From Fasciola hepatica (taxonomy: Eukaryota; Platyhelminthes; Trematoda; Plagiorchiida; Fasciolidae), in NCBI GenBank assembly GCA_948099385.1, contig CANUEZ040000129.1, forward strand, positions 1,426,001 to 1,490,000: 64,000 bases of DNA. The letters run 5' to 3'. Positions within the stretch are counted from its first letter, which is position 1. The number at the start of each line of letters is the position of its first letter. Below the pieces are notes generated by a model. That model did no database searches, had not been told where the DNA came from, and saw nothing but the letters and a program-made list of their open reading frames with translations. This document shows positions 46,558 through 57,513 of this stretch, piece after piece. The translations under genes and the position numbers were made by a program.

Positions 46558-48090
46558 AGCCTATATCCACCAGCAAGATTTTCAGAGGTAAGTATGGAGG
46601 GTCAGCAGTGGCTCTCAATACCGGCAATTAGTGTGAGAGAAGAGAAGGTGTACACGGATGTGCCAACATTGAATAGAAACAAAGCCTCAAGACCAGATGG
46701 TATTCATCAGTCCATCGTTTAACCTCTGGCCGAGGTCTTGAGGGCTCCGGTGAAGAAGTTGAATGAAGCGTCACTTAGAGAGGGAAATGCGCCTGGAGAC
46801 TGGAGTAAGGCTACGGTGGAAGCAATTTACAGTGCCGAAAATTACCGGCCGGTGTGCTTAACCTCAGCATTTCGTAAGTGCTCGGAGCGAATAATTAACG
46901 GGCGGACTGCTAGGGATTTGGCTCAACATGAAATGATATCAGGTGCTCAGCATGGGTTTGTGGCGGGACGATTTTGTCTGACGAATCTCCCGCTGTTCCT
47001 TGATGAGGTCTTTAAGTGCCTGGACGAGGGACAGTCGATTGCCTTCTGTTACTTGGGCTTCAGCAAGGCGTTCCATCCTGTGACCTACAGATGTATGGAT
47101 GTCAAACTGCAATCTATTGGAATTGTTGAAAAGGCAAGGCAGTAGGTAAATGATTTTTGTCAGGGCCAACTTTTGGTGTTAAGGTGGGTAGTCGTGTCTC
47201 AAAATGGGAAGGCGTAGCCGTTTGGGTACCGCGTGGCTCGGTGCTTGGTCCTCTGCTCCTTCTTATCCTCATCAACGACCCAGCAAGTGAGCCTACAGAC
47301 CCCACACTTATGTTTGCCGGCGACTTCAAGATGGCCAGATTAGATGAAGAACTTGAAGTGTTAGCAGTTTAAAGCTGGCCACTCAAATGGGACCTTTCAC
47401 TAAACCCCACCAGGTGCCAGTGCATGACCACGAATGCAGGGGATATTGGTGGTGGTGTGGGATCGTTGCAAATGGTCTCTTAGTTCAAAGATTTGGGCAT
47501 TATAATAGACAACAGCTTCAAACCTTCAAAGCAGTGAGCTGCTGCGGCCAATATAGCCAGGAGAGAACCCTTTGGAGTTAGCCCCACTATGCCATGCAAA
47601 AAGCCGGGGATTTTAGTTCCGAAATACCAAGCCATAGTTAGGCCGCACATGGAGTACAGCCTGCAAGTCTGGGCATGGTACTACTAGAAAGATATGGGCT
47701 GTCTGGATAAAGTGCTAGGGCTAGCCACTAGAATGGTGGCTGGGCAAATGGGGTTTAGCTTCACAAGCTTCTCCCTGCCCTGGATCTGTTCCCGATGGAA
47801 AGGTGGCTCGTTCGCGGGGATTTTCTAGAGACCTTTAGGATAATGAAAGGACTGTGAGGTATAAATCGGGAAGGCCTCTTCTCTCGGATCCCGGAAAGAG
47901 GCAGAAGGGGGCGTAGCCTTAATTTACAAAGAAAGCACCCAAGGCTCCAAATTAGGGCGAATTACTTCTCGGATATATTGGTACCCTATTGGAATAAGCT
48001 CCAGGAGGAGGTCATAAATACCAAAATAGTGAATGCTCTTGGGAAAACAGTAGACCGGTGTTCGGCAGTGGCATACCCCAAACGGCTTTA
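46558..48090 (+). pseudogene. CR1-like LINE reverse transcriptase remnant
   Basis: RT of the LINE resumes after the solo LTR: 'NRNKASRPDGIHQSIV' (about 46675-46720), 'NYRPVCLTSAFRKCSERII', 'GAQHGFVAGRFCLTNL', then block A 'CYLGFSKAFHPV' (about 47047-47082) in which both usual aspartates are lost (YLDFSKAFDPV in relatives). After a frameshift, 'VPRGSVLGPLLLLILIND' and 'LMFAGDFKM' (about 47308-47334), where FADD has become FAGD. C-terminal traces such as 'EGLFSRIP' and 'SLNLQRKHPRLQIRANYFS' run to about 48090. Dead copy. Confidence 0.82.
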
Positions 48091-51000
48091 AACAGTTTTT
48101 AGAATCAGAGGCAATTTACTCACTGTCTGCACCTTTGTCTGACAGGGCTGATACTATACAAAATTTCTGCCTCACAGAGAAGGATAACCACACAGCGTTG
48201 GGAGCTACGGAAACGCGCTGACAACTTAACTTTCTGGACACACGATTGGCCTTAGCCACACAGAATCCTGTGCAAACTGAACTGAACAGAACTGAACCGT
48301 TCTGAGGGATTTGTCCTGAGTTTTTAGTTATTTCTTTACCCAGCAAGGCCGCAGGTTTCACTCACCATCCGCGGTTGTACTGTGTGTCCCAGGTGACTGC
48401 TTGGCCCTGAGTCTAGTGTTCGCTTTCGTGACTCTGCTTGGCCTTGTGCCCCGTGCCACTTCCCGTGACCTTTTCGAGAGGATTCTACGGAATAAACTGC
48501 GCAATGGTGGAAGCCTACCTAGTAGGCATACCGCCGAAGGAATTTTGAATGCTGGGTTTGCCGTGGCTGTTGTCTATCCTGTGCAAACTGAACTGAAATG
48601 AAATGACTCTTGATAAATCGCATATCGTTAAGTAGTATCCCCCTCGATGGGGTCCCTAGGCTGCAACGTTATGAAAGTCAGCAAAGAAACGAGCAAATTT
48701 CGATTGTGGTTGATGCCGCCGGTCCTGTGAACCTCTTATCTTGATAACCTACCTCAAGAAACTAGTAATTATGGGATCAAAAGCAACCTTCACCTGTTCT
48801 CGCAACCGCAGACTACCGTGCTTTTTTGGGGGGGGGGTGATTGATGGTACCACATGACACAGTTAAGTGGTAGTACCACGGCATGAGTCATGCATCATTG
48901 ACCCGGGGGAAAGTGGAAAGCGGTAAAAGAAAGGCGCTTCACGATCTGATGCAGATACTTAGTGGGCGAGAATGAACTGGGTGGTGTTAGACCAAGGTAT
49001 TCCATTCGGGTAAGCTTCAGCAATGAGAGTTGTAGAAGAAAACCGTCCGCCGTCTGTCATTCTCGTTTTCCTATTTTTTTGCGAGGCAGTGAATGTTATT
49101 CACAACCAGGAGAGCAAAGTTTGATCGGAAATAAAATCAGCCAGTGAACCGTAAAAGTGTTCGTATTTACGGTCAGTCACTAAGAGAACTTGCTTACGAA
49201 GAAGTCATTTCTCAGTGTAGTGCAGTTGCTCGGACCTACAACAAACAAAATCTGCGGACGTGATGAACGAAAAGACCTCAAATTTGACGCAGTAATCATA
49301 GAACAATGAAGGTGTACTAGACGCAGACTTGTTTCGGGGGCCACCTCCGTCCAATCCTTGGGCGTTATTGGTAAACTGCACTCTGAGTGCTACGTGCGGC
49401 TACCTTTTGAACGTTGTTTTCGCGCACGCTGTCATCCACGCTCTCAAACACACACTAACCACTATCTCTCGCAGTAGCCTTCTCGTTCTCACGGGTCGTG
49501 TAGAATACCGCCATGGTTGGCGTACCCTTGCAGAGCCGAGAATTGGAGTAATGTGCTGGTGGTCCGCGTAATACGAAGAACCAGAGAAAGTGCGTACCGA
49601 GGAAACTGCGAGGCATGGCTTAGCAGCCCTAACGATTATTGGCTGAAACCCCGTCACCAGAGCGTGGTGAAACTTTGACCCTGCTCTCTATAATGTGCAA
49701 CAAATTTGTTAGTATTACATTCAGTGTTCGTCAGTCGTCTGTGATAAAGCGCGATGCCACTGGTCTCCATTCTATTCGTCTTATATTTTCCGAGTGATGA
49801 AATTCTGCTAGGTTTCGGGACACATGAAATCCGATGGTAACAAGGCTTACCCAACAGTAAGATTATTGGGCAAAACCCGTAAAATATGGCAATAAAAACA
49901 GTGGTTTCCTTCGGGAAAATCACGGCACACCAAACATGAAGCTGCCCATTATGACCCTGATAATCCTATTTAGATTTGTCATCTTGCTGCTAACAACGCA
50001 TAAGTTATTCGGGAACAATTGGCAGCAACAGATTAAACCTTCTTCTTATTGACGAAACGTTTCATTCTGTTATTATATTCGCTGTCTGACAGCATTTACT
50101 TGGTCTAAACAGTGCTTAGTAGAATCAGATTTCAGTCAGACCCTCTGTCTGAAGCCGTTTATTCCATAACACTTCAGTCTTTCAAAGGTCCCTTGGAGTT
50201 TTCCACCTATCGGTGATTGTTATTTCCTCAAACCCCTCACTTTGATGAGGTGAATGCTCAATGAACGTCCACGTCACGATGAAAGTATGAGACGTACAGT
50301 CATTTTTGGGGTTCACAAACCAAGAGCTGGTTTACAATGCGCTGAAAGGTACACGTGTGCCGGCTACCAGCCTGCGTGCGTGAACCGCCACGGGTTAAGG
50401 GTCCCGCCTCCAAGTCATTCGCATGGGAGGAAACGTGAACCTACGAGTTGGTTCACATGAACAGACAGCAGTGAGTCCGTGATGTCGAAATGGTCAAAGT
50501 TCACTCGTTGTATGGTTTATTCAAGTTATGCTTCCCGTTCCCGGAATGAGGCATTAAAAGAAGGGTTAGACGGTGGGCATCGTGGCGAGGCTATCAAGAC
50601 TGTGACATCGATGAAGCGTAGACAAATTCAACTCTCATTCCAGGTAATGAAAGTTTTTAGAATTATTCGACTGATTGAACCTAACCTTTGAAGTGGAACC
50701 AAGAGGCGGGTTGTCACTGTTAAACATGCACGTGATGTGGGGGAGTTGGGGTGGAGAAGACGTAGTCGAGCCGAGTTGAAGAGCAGTTTCCCCTCATACA
50801 AAATGAGCTAATATATGGACCACCAAAACGAGGTATATTCTTCAAAGACTAGTCCGAATAAAAGCCCAGACCTATTCACCAATTTATATTCGCGTGTGGT
50901 TACTTGCAATTATCAGGGCAGGTAACGTTTTTGTATGCATTCGCGAGTAATCAACTAAAAGGAAGGCGTTTCCTAAAACTATAACTTAAGGTTAAGAACA

Positions 51001-52327
51001 AATTAAGACAGTAAGGAAATGTTTGTTGCACGTTATTATTTCTTCTCTGTTCTCCTCCCCTCGTCTGTGGGCAGTGCTGTTTTTGAGCATGTGGCTTAGT
51101 GTGGTGTTTGTACGACCATGGCGTTTACGAACCTTATCGCTGCCTTGTTACCTTTGCCCATCATCTGAACGCAAGCTGCAACTTGATGGGTAAGTTTTAC
51201 TTAAAAAAGTGCCGTTTTCTATGGTTTAGGCAAAAGCTACGATCTCAAACATTTTAGAGTCGCCCTAACTGTTCTCGTAGGATCACAGCCCATGATGCAA
51301 GAGGCAGCCTCAAACTTGCAGTATTACAGAGTCTGTACTATCCAGCATTTATTGTGATTGGCAAGAAATTCAAAGAGGAACTTCGTGTTAGCCTTGGTGT
51401 ATGGAGCCTCACACCTAAATGATTTCTCATCCGACTACTTATGATACTAAATGTTCACGAGTGCTTCATGAGAATGCATGCGTATAATTCTGCTTGCGTC
51501 AGCTCTGAAAACACAGGCTGGTGCGTTTCATTACCTGCACTTAACCTTACTTTTAAAAGGCACCCATTTTTTCCTATACACCAACTCCCAACTTTTTACG
51601 TGCCACTAATTCTTGCAAAAACGTTCAATTTCAGGCTACCAGCTCTAGGTTTGGACTTCATGTCCCTGCACAACCTATCAGACCTTACTTTTCCACGGAT
51701 CCTCTAACTTAATCCGTTTTGTTCTATGGCTGCAGCTATGACGTCACCGAATAACTGGCCAGCTGCACTACATACTTCTCCATTTTACCGCTTTCTGCCA
51801 AAAGCTACTCATTCAGACCGGTAATTCTGGGTTCAATGTAAACCTGGTGGTATTAGATTGTTCATTATCCACTGTTCCACGAATTGTTCTCTGCATTGCT
51901 CCACTGGCACAGTATGATGGTTTACTCTTGAATTTTTGCTTCTGATCCGTTTGCTTTGCATTTATTCCAAATAAGGCCTCCCCATATAGGATTTTAAAAC
52001 TTTCTATAAGAATTCCGATACGAAGATCAGTCTCCCACTTTCACGTAAATTGCCTCATTTGCTGAACTCAACTCCCACCTATGATGTCAACCATTCTGTT
52101 GACACACACTATCCTTCGGCTTCTTACGTCTCGTGATTTCATGCAGAATATATTTTTTCACAGACTACTAACTCCAGATGCAGCCACGCTAATGGATCAT
52201 GTAGCATTTAATTTTCCGAAGTTTTGCCATTATCTTCGGCTTACCTCCGTAGCCTCTGCATGAAAGTAGTTGGCTTCTTTATCTGCCATCGTGCAGGTTC
52301 ACCCTTTTCAGCACTTCCCGTAGTAAG
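48091..52327. other. No recognised feature
   Basis: Over 4 kb with no recognisable protein, RNA or repeat. Short frames (60-88 codons) occur on both strands. A run of nine or ten G is at about 48829-48838. The five bases before the next LTR (52323-52327, GTAAG) may be part of a decayed target-site duplication. Confidence 0.4.
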
Positions 52328-53039
52328 TGTAATGCCCATGTTGATCAAAAAATTCCTCTTCCGCTTACATTTCTACACTCTATGATCAATTTTGGACCGC
52401 CTCCTCTAACCTTATTCAAGCTGACACCGTTTTGCGGTCGACAGTCAATCTACGCTTGATGCTCCTACTTTTTCTTTTTATGGCTGTGCTTTCTTACCAA
52501 GATTACTTTGCGAACGGTTTATGCGGTAGTGAGTCGCACTGATTCAACACAGTTTTTTATTACTTTGCGGTTTCGCTTTCCCGCTCACTTCTACTTATGG
52601 TAGACTTTCAGCTCGTTATCGCTGATTTTTAACTGCCACGCTCAGGAAATTGTTCTTTGAGCCCGATTAAGCGTGCAAACTCGTTCTATTTGTTTGGACT
52701 TCAGACCTGGTACTTGTTATTTTCTACTTTTGGTCAACTTCCTCCTTTTTAACAAGATTTTGTCATATTTCTGACCACCTTTTTGGCTGGATAGTGACCG
52801 GGGCTCACTGTCAAAGATATGGTCGTGTCTGTACTCCTATTTTTAGTCGCTAATAGTACCGTACAATTTGCAGAGCAATCGTGTTTTTGATTTGAGTTCT
52901 GCATCGATTTGGGCTACTCGTTGCTTTGGGGCTCCTAGGTGATATCCGGAACAAGTGAAGCTTATTAGTCGGCGAATCGTGCTTTGAAACGTTGGTCAAG
53001 CTTCGCTCGGACCAGGACTTGAGCATTTTGATCGTTACG
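52328..53039 (+). mobile_element. Solo LTR of the BEL-2 family (about 712 bp, diverged)
   Basis: Collinear over its whole length with the 714-bp BEL-2 LTRs (starts TGTAATGCCCATGTTGATC; ends GGACTTGAGC...CGTTAC), with many substitutions and small gaps. It carries the block ATTTGGGCTACTCGTTGCT at 52907-52925. Flanks GTAAG and GTGGG could be an eroded 5-bp duplication. No internal BEL sequence adjoins it. Confidence 0.88.
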
Positions 53040-53607
53040 GTGGGTTCTTTCTTCGTTATAATACTTCTAGGTTAAATCTTAACTCAGTTACTGGACCTTG
53101 CTTCTTTGACTTTTCAGAGTTTTACCGCCTTGTTTTTCTATTGTCCCGCAGCCGCTGCTTTACCATTACCTCTAAGCCTTGCCGATATTCATCCACCCCC
53201 CCTTGCCTTTTTAAGTAGGTTTTATTATTTCGGCTTTTACCCGGCTACGAACTTGCAAACATCCTGGTTTTTATAACTCTGCTTGATTATCGTCAGTCAG
53301 ATAGGCTCCTTTTTGTAACCTGCGTCCTGTAAATCCTCTTTTCATACTGTCTAACCGAATTCCTTCTCTTCGGCCTGGCAGCACTATTTTCAGGCTTTAA
53401 AACCTTCGTTTGCATGGAAACAATAGTTTTGCCGACCTCTTTTAATAAGTTTCACCGCCAAAAACCGGCGTTCAACTAGATGCCCCTCCTGCGGCCCTAA
53501 AATAACTTTTTAGCTCCTTTCCTTTTTGTTATATCGTGCTTTTTGCCATGTTCCAGCTACCTCACTGATCCGTTATGTAGATATGGCCCGTTTTCGATGA
53601 TTGTAGA
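53040..53607. other. No recognised feature
   Basis: Pyrimidine-rich on the + strand, without open frames of note. The last five bases before the next LTR (53608-53612) are TCGTC, its target-site duplication. Confidence 0.4.
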
Positions 53608-53612
53608 TCGTC

Positions 53613-53990
53613 TGTTACGAACGTTTGAGCAATGCGTAGCCAAATTCGCAACGGATCCCGAAATCAGAAGGCGATTATCCGTGATAATTCTACGATACTA
53701 GATTATTAAAATAAACAACGACGTAAACAATATACAAACCTCAATAATACGATCACAAAGACTCAACAACGAGAAACCGAATAGCAGCGTGTGAGCAGAC
53801 AGCACGTGCGTCACGCAGGTCCTGAACAAGGATGTGCCAAAATAGCGCTCTGGGCGCGAACAAACAACGATTGGTCCAGAAAAACAACCAGTTCGTAAAG
53901 ACAAGTCAATAGTGTATGGAAATGAGTGATGTTGGGAAAAAACACTGAATCGCGAGGGAAAAGGGGGATTTTCCACGACCGGCTGTTACA
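53613..53990 (-). mobile_element. Solo LTR of the BEL-1 family (378 bp)
   Basis: Nearly identical to the BEL-1 LTRs: by eye four substitutions and one single-base deletion in 379 bp. Flanked by a perfect 5-bp duplication TCGTC (53608-53612 and 53991-53995), so a full element once inserted here and was reduced by LTR-LTR recombination. Orientation is the same as BEL-1. Confidence 0.95.
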
Positions 53991-53995
53991 TCGTC

Positions 53996-56900
53996 CGCTG
54001 GAGCCCTCCCAGACCACATTTCTGTTATACGTCTCATCTGGACCCCAAAATTTCTGTGCTTAAACTTCGTGACGTTTCGATGACCGAAGAAATTCTGTTA
54101 ACAACCTGACCACTGCTTCAGGCTGGAGAGATGCTTTTTGACCGTCACTGAATTGCGCTGCTTGGCGGCTTCTACTTTCGTGACTGCTCGTAGCCCGAAC
54201 CACCCGATGAGCACTGTTGGGCTTCCAGTTAAGCCCAAACAACATGAAGTCGTTCTAATCCCATTGGAGTGGAGAGCAGTTAGATCCATCGTTTTGGCCG
54301 GCGCACTTGCCTGTGCAGCCAGTCTGTAACTATTTTCTGGCGCAAATGGAATGGAGAATCGCATCTCTTGTGTTTATTTCACGAGGTGATCTCCAGTTTG
54401 GGCGTTCAACTGAGGCCAGCCTCACCCACTGGCACAGGTATTGGACCTGACTATCCCCTTCCTCACATGCCCTCCGCGGTACGGCTTAACTTGTTCCCAT
54501 CGACTACCGCCTTTCTCGTAGACGCTACTTTTCACTATCGCCCTAATCACGTACACCTTCTATGCCAGGTAAAGTGCTTTGTTCCTTCTTTTCTCATCCT
54601 GATCTTTGCAGCAATCACTTCCGGATACCTTTTCCAACACATACAATATTATTGTTCCTATAAAATCTTGAATTTCACGCCCTGCAGCTTCACTTCTCAG
54701 AGCTTCTCAAGCCTTCTAGGTCATACTATTCACCAGTCACTTTAAAAAGCAATCCCATTCCGGGAACTGAACTCTCTGTTCCTCCCTTGTTACATTTTTT
54801 TAATACTGTAGTATTCGCACAGAAAAGACATGTGCTTACACGGACAATTTTCTACGCACACGCATGTACATAGCTGACCTTTTCAGCGCTTCGTCCCGGG
54901 CAGCATTGACCAATCCGATTGTGTCACATGTGGCACGACCTCGTGCAACTTAGCCAGATTGTACAGTTGTCTTGCTCCTCCGATTGAACATGGCCTTGGC
55001 TCAAGAGCTTGCAGACTTGTTGGCTTTTCACGTGCTTGCCTTTACTTGCTCCTGCTGTAGGTTTGTGCTGAATACAGGTTCACTCGTACACGAATTTGTG
55101 AACACAACAATTACCAATTCCACAAGGGCCCTGCATTGCCGTCATGTAAATCCCGAATGAGGTAACTGCTCCAAAATTATCTCCGTATAATTCTGGCAGC
55201 CACATATTTGGTCTGTGGATATTTGTCCCCAATGTCACTCCAAATAATCATTCATATTGGAATTTTCAATTGAATTGCCCTGACCGTGTGAGGCAAACCT
55301 TTTTCTCCGTCTTTTCTAAGAGTAAGTTAACCCTTTAGGCAAATTCAGTTCTCTGTCGATATCCCATTATCAGCTTATGCAGGGGAGAAAAAACAACCTA
55401 CCTTTGGTTTCTTTCTACGGGCACCTCCATCATCTCTTTTGAAAGTTTGTGGTTGCTACGGTAGCTTTTCTGCACCTACTAAGTCGTTCAACACAGCCGA
55501 TCACCGTTTTACTTCGTCCTTTCAAGAAAATCCATCACTTCAAGTTTACTGTCCTCAACGGACCATCTCCTCATTACAACGTTTACAGTCTCTCCTTCAA
55601 AGTGCAACCATGCTTAAATGAGATGTCCGTTGGTCTTTGTCCACCAATCATCACCAACTACTCAGCTTCGGCCAGCAGCTTTGGATTTGTAAAACTCTCC
55701 ACTATGCCTCGCTCCCGAAGTTGAAACCGCCTTGCAATTCCCGCGTTCACCGTTCTCACCTGAGTCTAATTAAACACTGTTTTCGCCTATTGTACTGTCA
55801 ATGAGATGTACAAACCCTATATTCAAAATTTGTGAATATTTCATACTGATGCGAAAAGCCGTACTCCACGATCATGCCTTGTTCTTATGTTTTGATCCCA
55901 GTCAAACAATATACCACTAATAATATAACTATTGCGAACGATATGCTTTGTTTTATGGCCGATTTCTCCTATGTTCTTCATCTGAAATCTGTCCATACTA
56001 ATCTAACCCACTGCAGCGTAATATTGCTTCTTACCATTTTCCGTGAAAAAGCTGTTTTTGAAAATGTTCATTGTTCCTAATGGACCCATCACTGATTTTG
56101 TTTAATTTTGTCCGCTTCACGTTCCATATTCCGACAATGCAGCCACCTACATTCTATTCTGGTAAACCAGACCGTCCGACTCTGACTTTCAGTTTTGCCG
56201 GACAGTTTTCTGCTCAGTTCAGTGAATTTCATTTATCTCCTATACAGTAATCTGTAAACATTTATGTTTCTCTGATGAAGGCTACACCAGCCTCCCGTGT
56301 ACCATTTGATCTCGGTTTCAGCATTCCTTGGGCTCCCCAAAATAAAGCCTCATTATTAAAGTTGGAGGGGCTGTATTGCCTCTTAACCGGGACTAAGATG
56401 TCGTGTCACGTGCTCACGGTGGATACCATCTCTTCGCTGCTCGCATAACTGTGCTTGCGGGCTGAAAGTGGTGGTCAAGTCACGTGCCAAAAGTCGACAG
56501 ACTCCGACATTTTTGCTCATATGTTGATCAACTTTCGGCCCTTGTTCCCTTCTAGCCTGTGTATGCAAACGTCAGGTTGGTATTGTCTGGCTCTTGTGGC
56601 GAAACATTAGATGTCAGCCACCGCATCAATTATGGGCCCAAAGTAAGGCTCATATCATCAGTTTATCCCGGGGTTGTACTCGGCGACGTTGCTGAGAGTT
56701 TGACACTTCCGTCTTGTGTAACGTGGCCGATTTACTACTTTGGTTGGTTTAGTTGTTCAGCCCCACCTTGTTTGTATCCAGATATGAATTCACTGTCCTA
56801 CCGCTGCTGCCAGAAACCAAACGCAGCCATCAGGACTTGCAAATCCCACCGGTTTTGTTCCGGTGCACCCTGTTGTCTCTCTGCACCTGCCACCTGCCTA

Positions 56901-57122
56901 CCCAAAAGGCTTGCTTGTAGCCACACAGCCTGGCAGTTCTGTTATAGGCAGTACGTTTATCACATGATGGCATGCTGCACGGTCCGTTTGCATTATTCCT
57001 TGATTAGTGGTTCCGGTACCACTCCGATCACCACATTTTAATTCCCCTGTAGTGTTTTGCCGCCGCTTTACATCAGTAGTTCTAGTGCAGCTGTGAGCTT
57101 CGGATCGATGCTTTCATCAACT
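53996..57122. other. No recognised feature
   Basis: About 3.1 kb, rather rich in pyrimidines on the + strand, without any family motif. The longest open frame, 56559-57041 (+, 160 codons, Cys-rich), lacks an ATG at its beginning and shows no domain, so it is not called a gene. Confidence 0.4.
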
Positions 57123-57127
57123 GGCAT

Positions 57128-57508
57128 TGTAATGTACGTGTGGAAATCCTCCCCAGCCTTTGCCACATGATTTTATTGTTGGGACTTTGCTTCTTATCTT
57201 ACTGACCCTTGAACAAGTACAGCACGCGCAAACCATCAAACTTGAACATTTGTTTATATTTTTCTCATGTGCCGTAGCATGTTTTTGATTCGACCTCAGA
57301 CTGCCGTGACCGTGGTACCTGACAGTGACCTTTGCTGAACTCCGGCCGGTGTTGCTAAAGATTGTGGTCGCACAGTTGAGATTGGTATATAGTTTATATG
57401 CGTATAATTTGTTAACTAAGTGACATGAAATAAGCGAATCGATCTCATTCTGACTTTGGGTTTCGTTAATTGGGCTGCGCGTTTCCCAAGATCTGAATGA
57501 CTGTTACA
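57128..57508 (+). mobile_element. Solo LTR of another BEL-type family (381 bp)
   Basis: Starts TGTAATGTACGTGTGG, ends TGACTGTTACA, and is flanked by a perfect 5-bp duplication GGCAT (57123-57127 and 57509-57513). It shares layout with other BEL LTRs here: an early GGAAATCCTCCCC, a later TTGAGATTGGTATATAG, and a terminal AATTGGGCTGCGCG block. It is similar to, but clearly distinct from, the 46212 and BEL-1 LTRs. No full-length partner lies in the window. Confidence 0.85.
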
Positions 57509-57513
57509 GGCAT

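Noticed and set aside
56559..57041. 160-codon Cys-rich frame
   Set aside because: It opens with GTG rather than ATG, has no recognised domain, and frames of this length are expected by chance in 64 kb.
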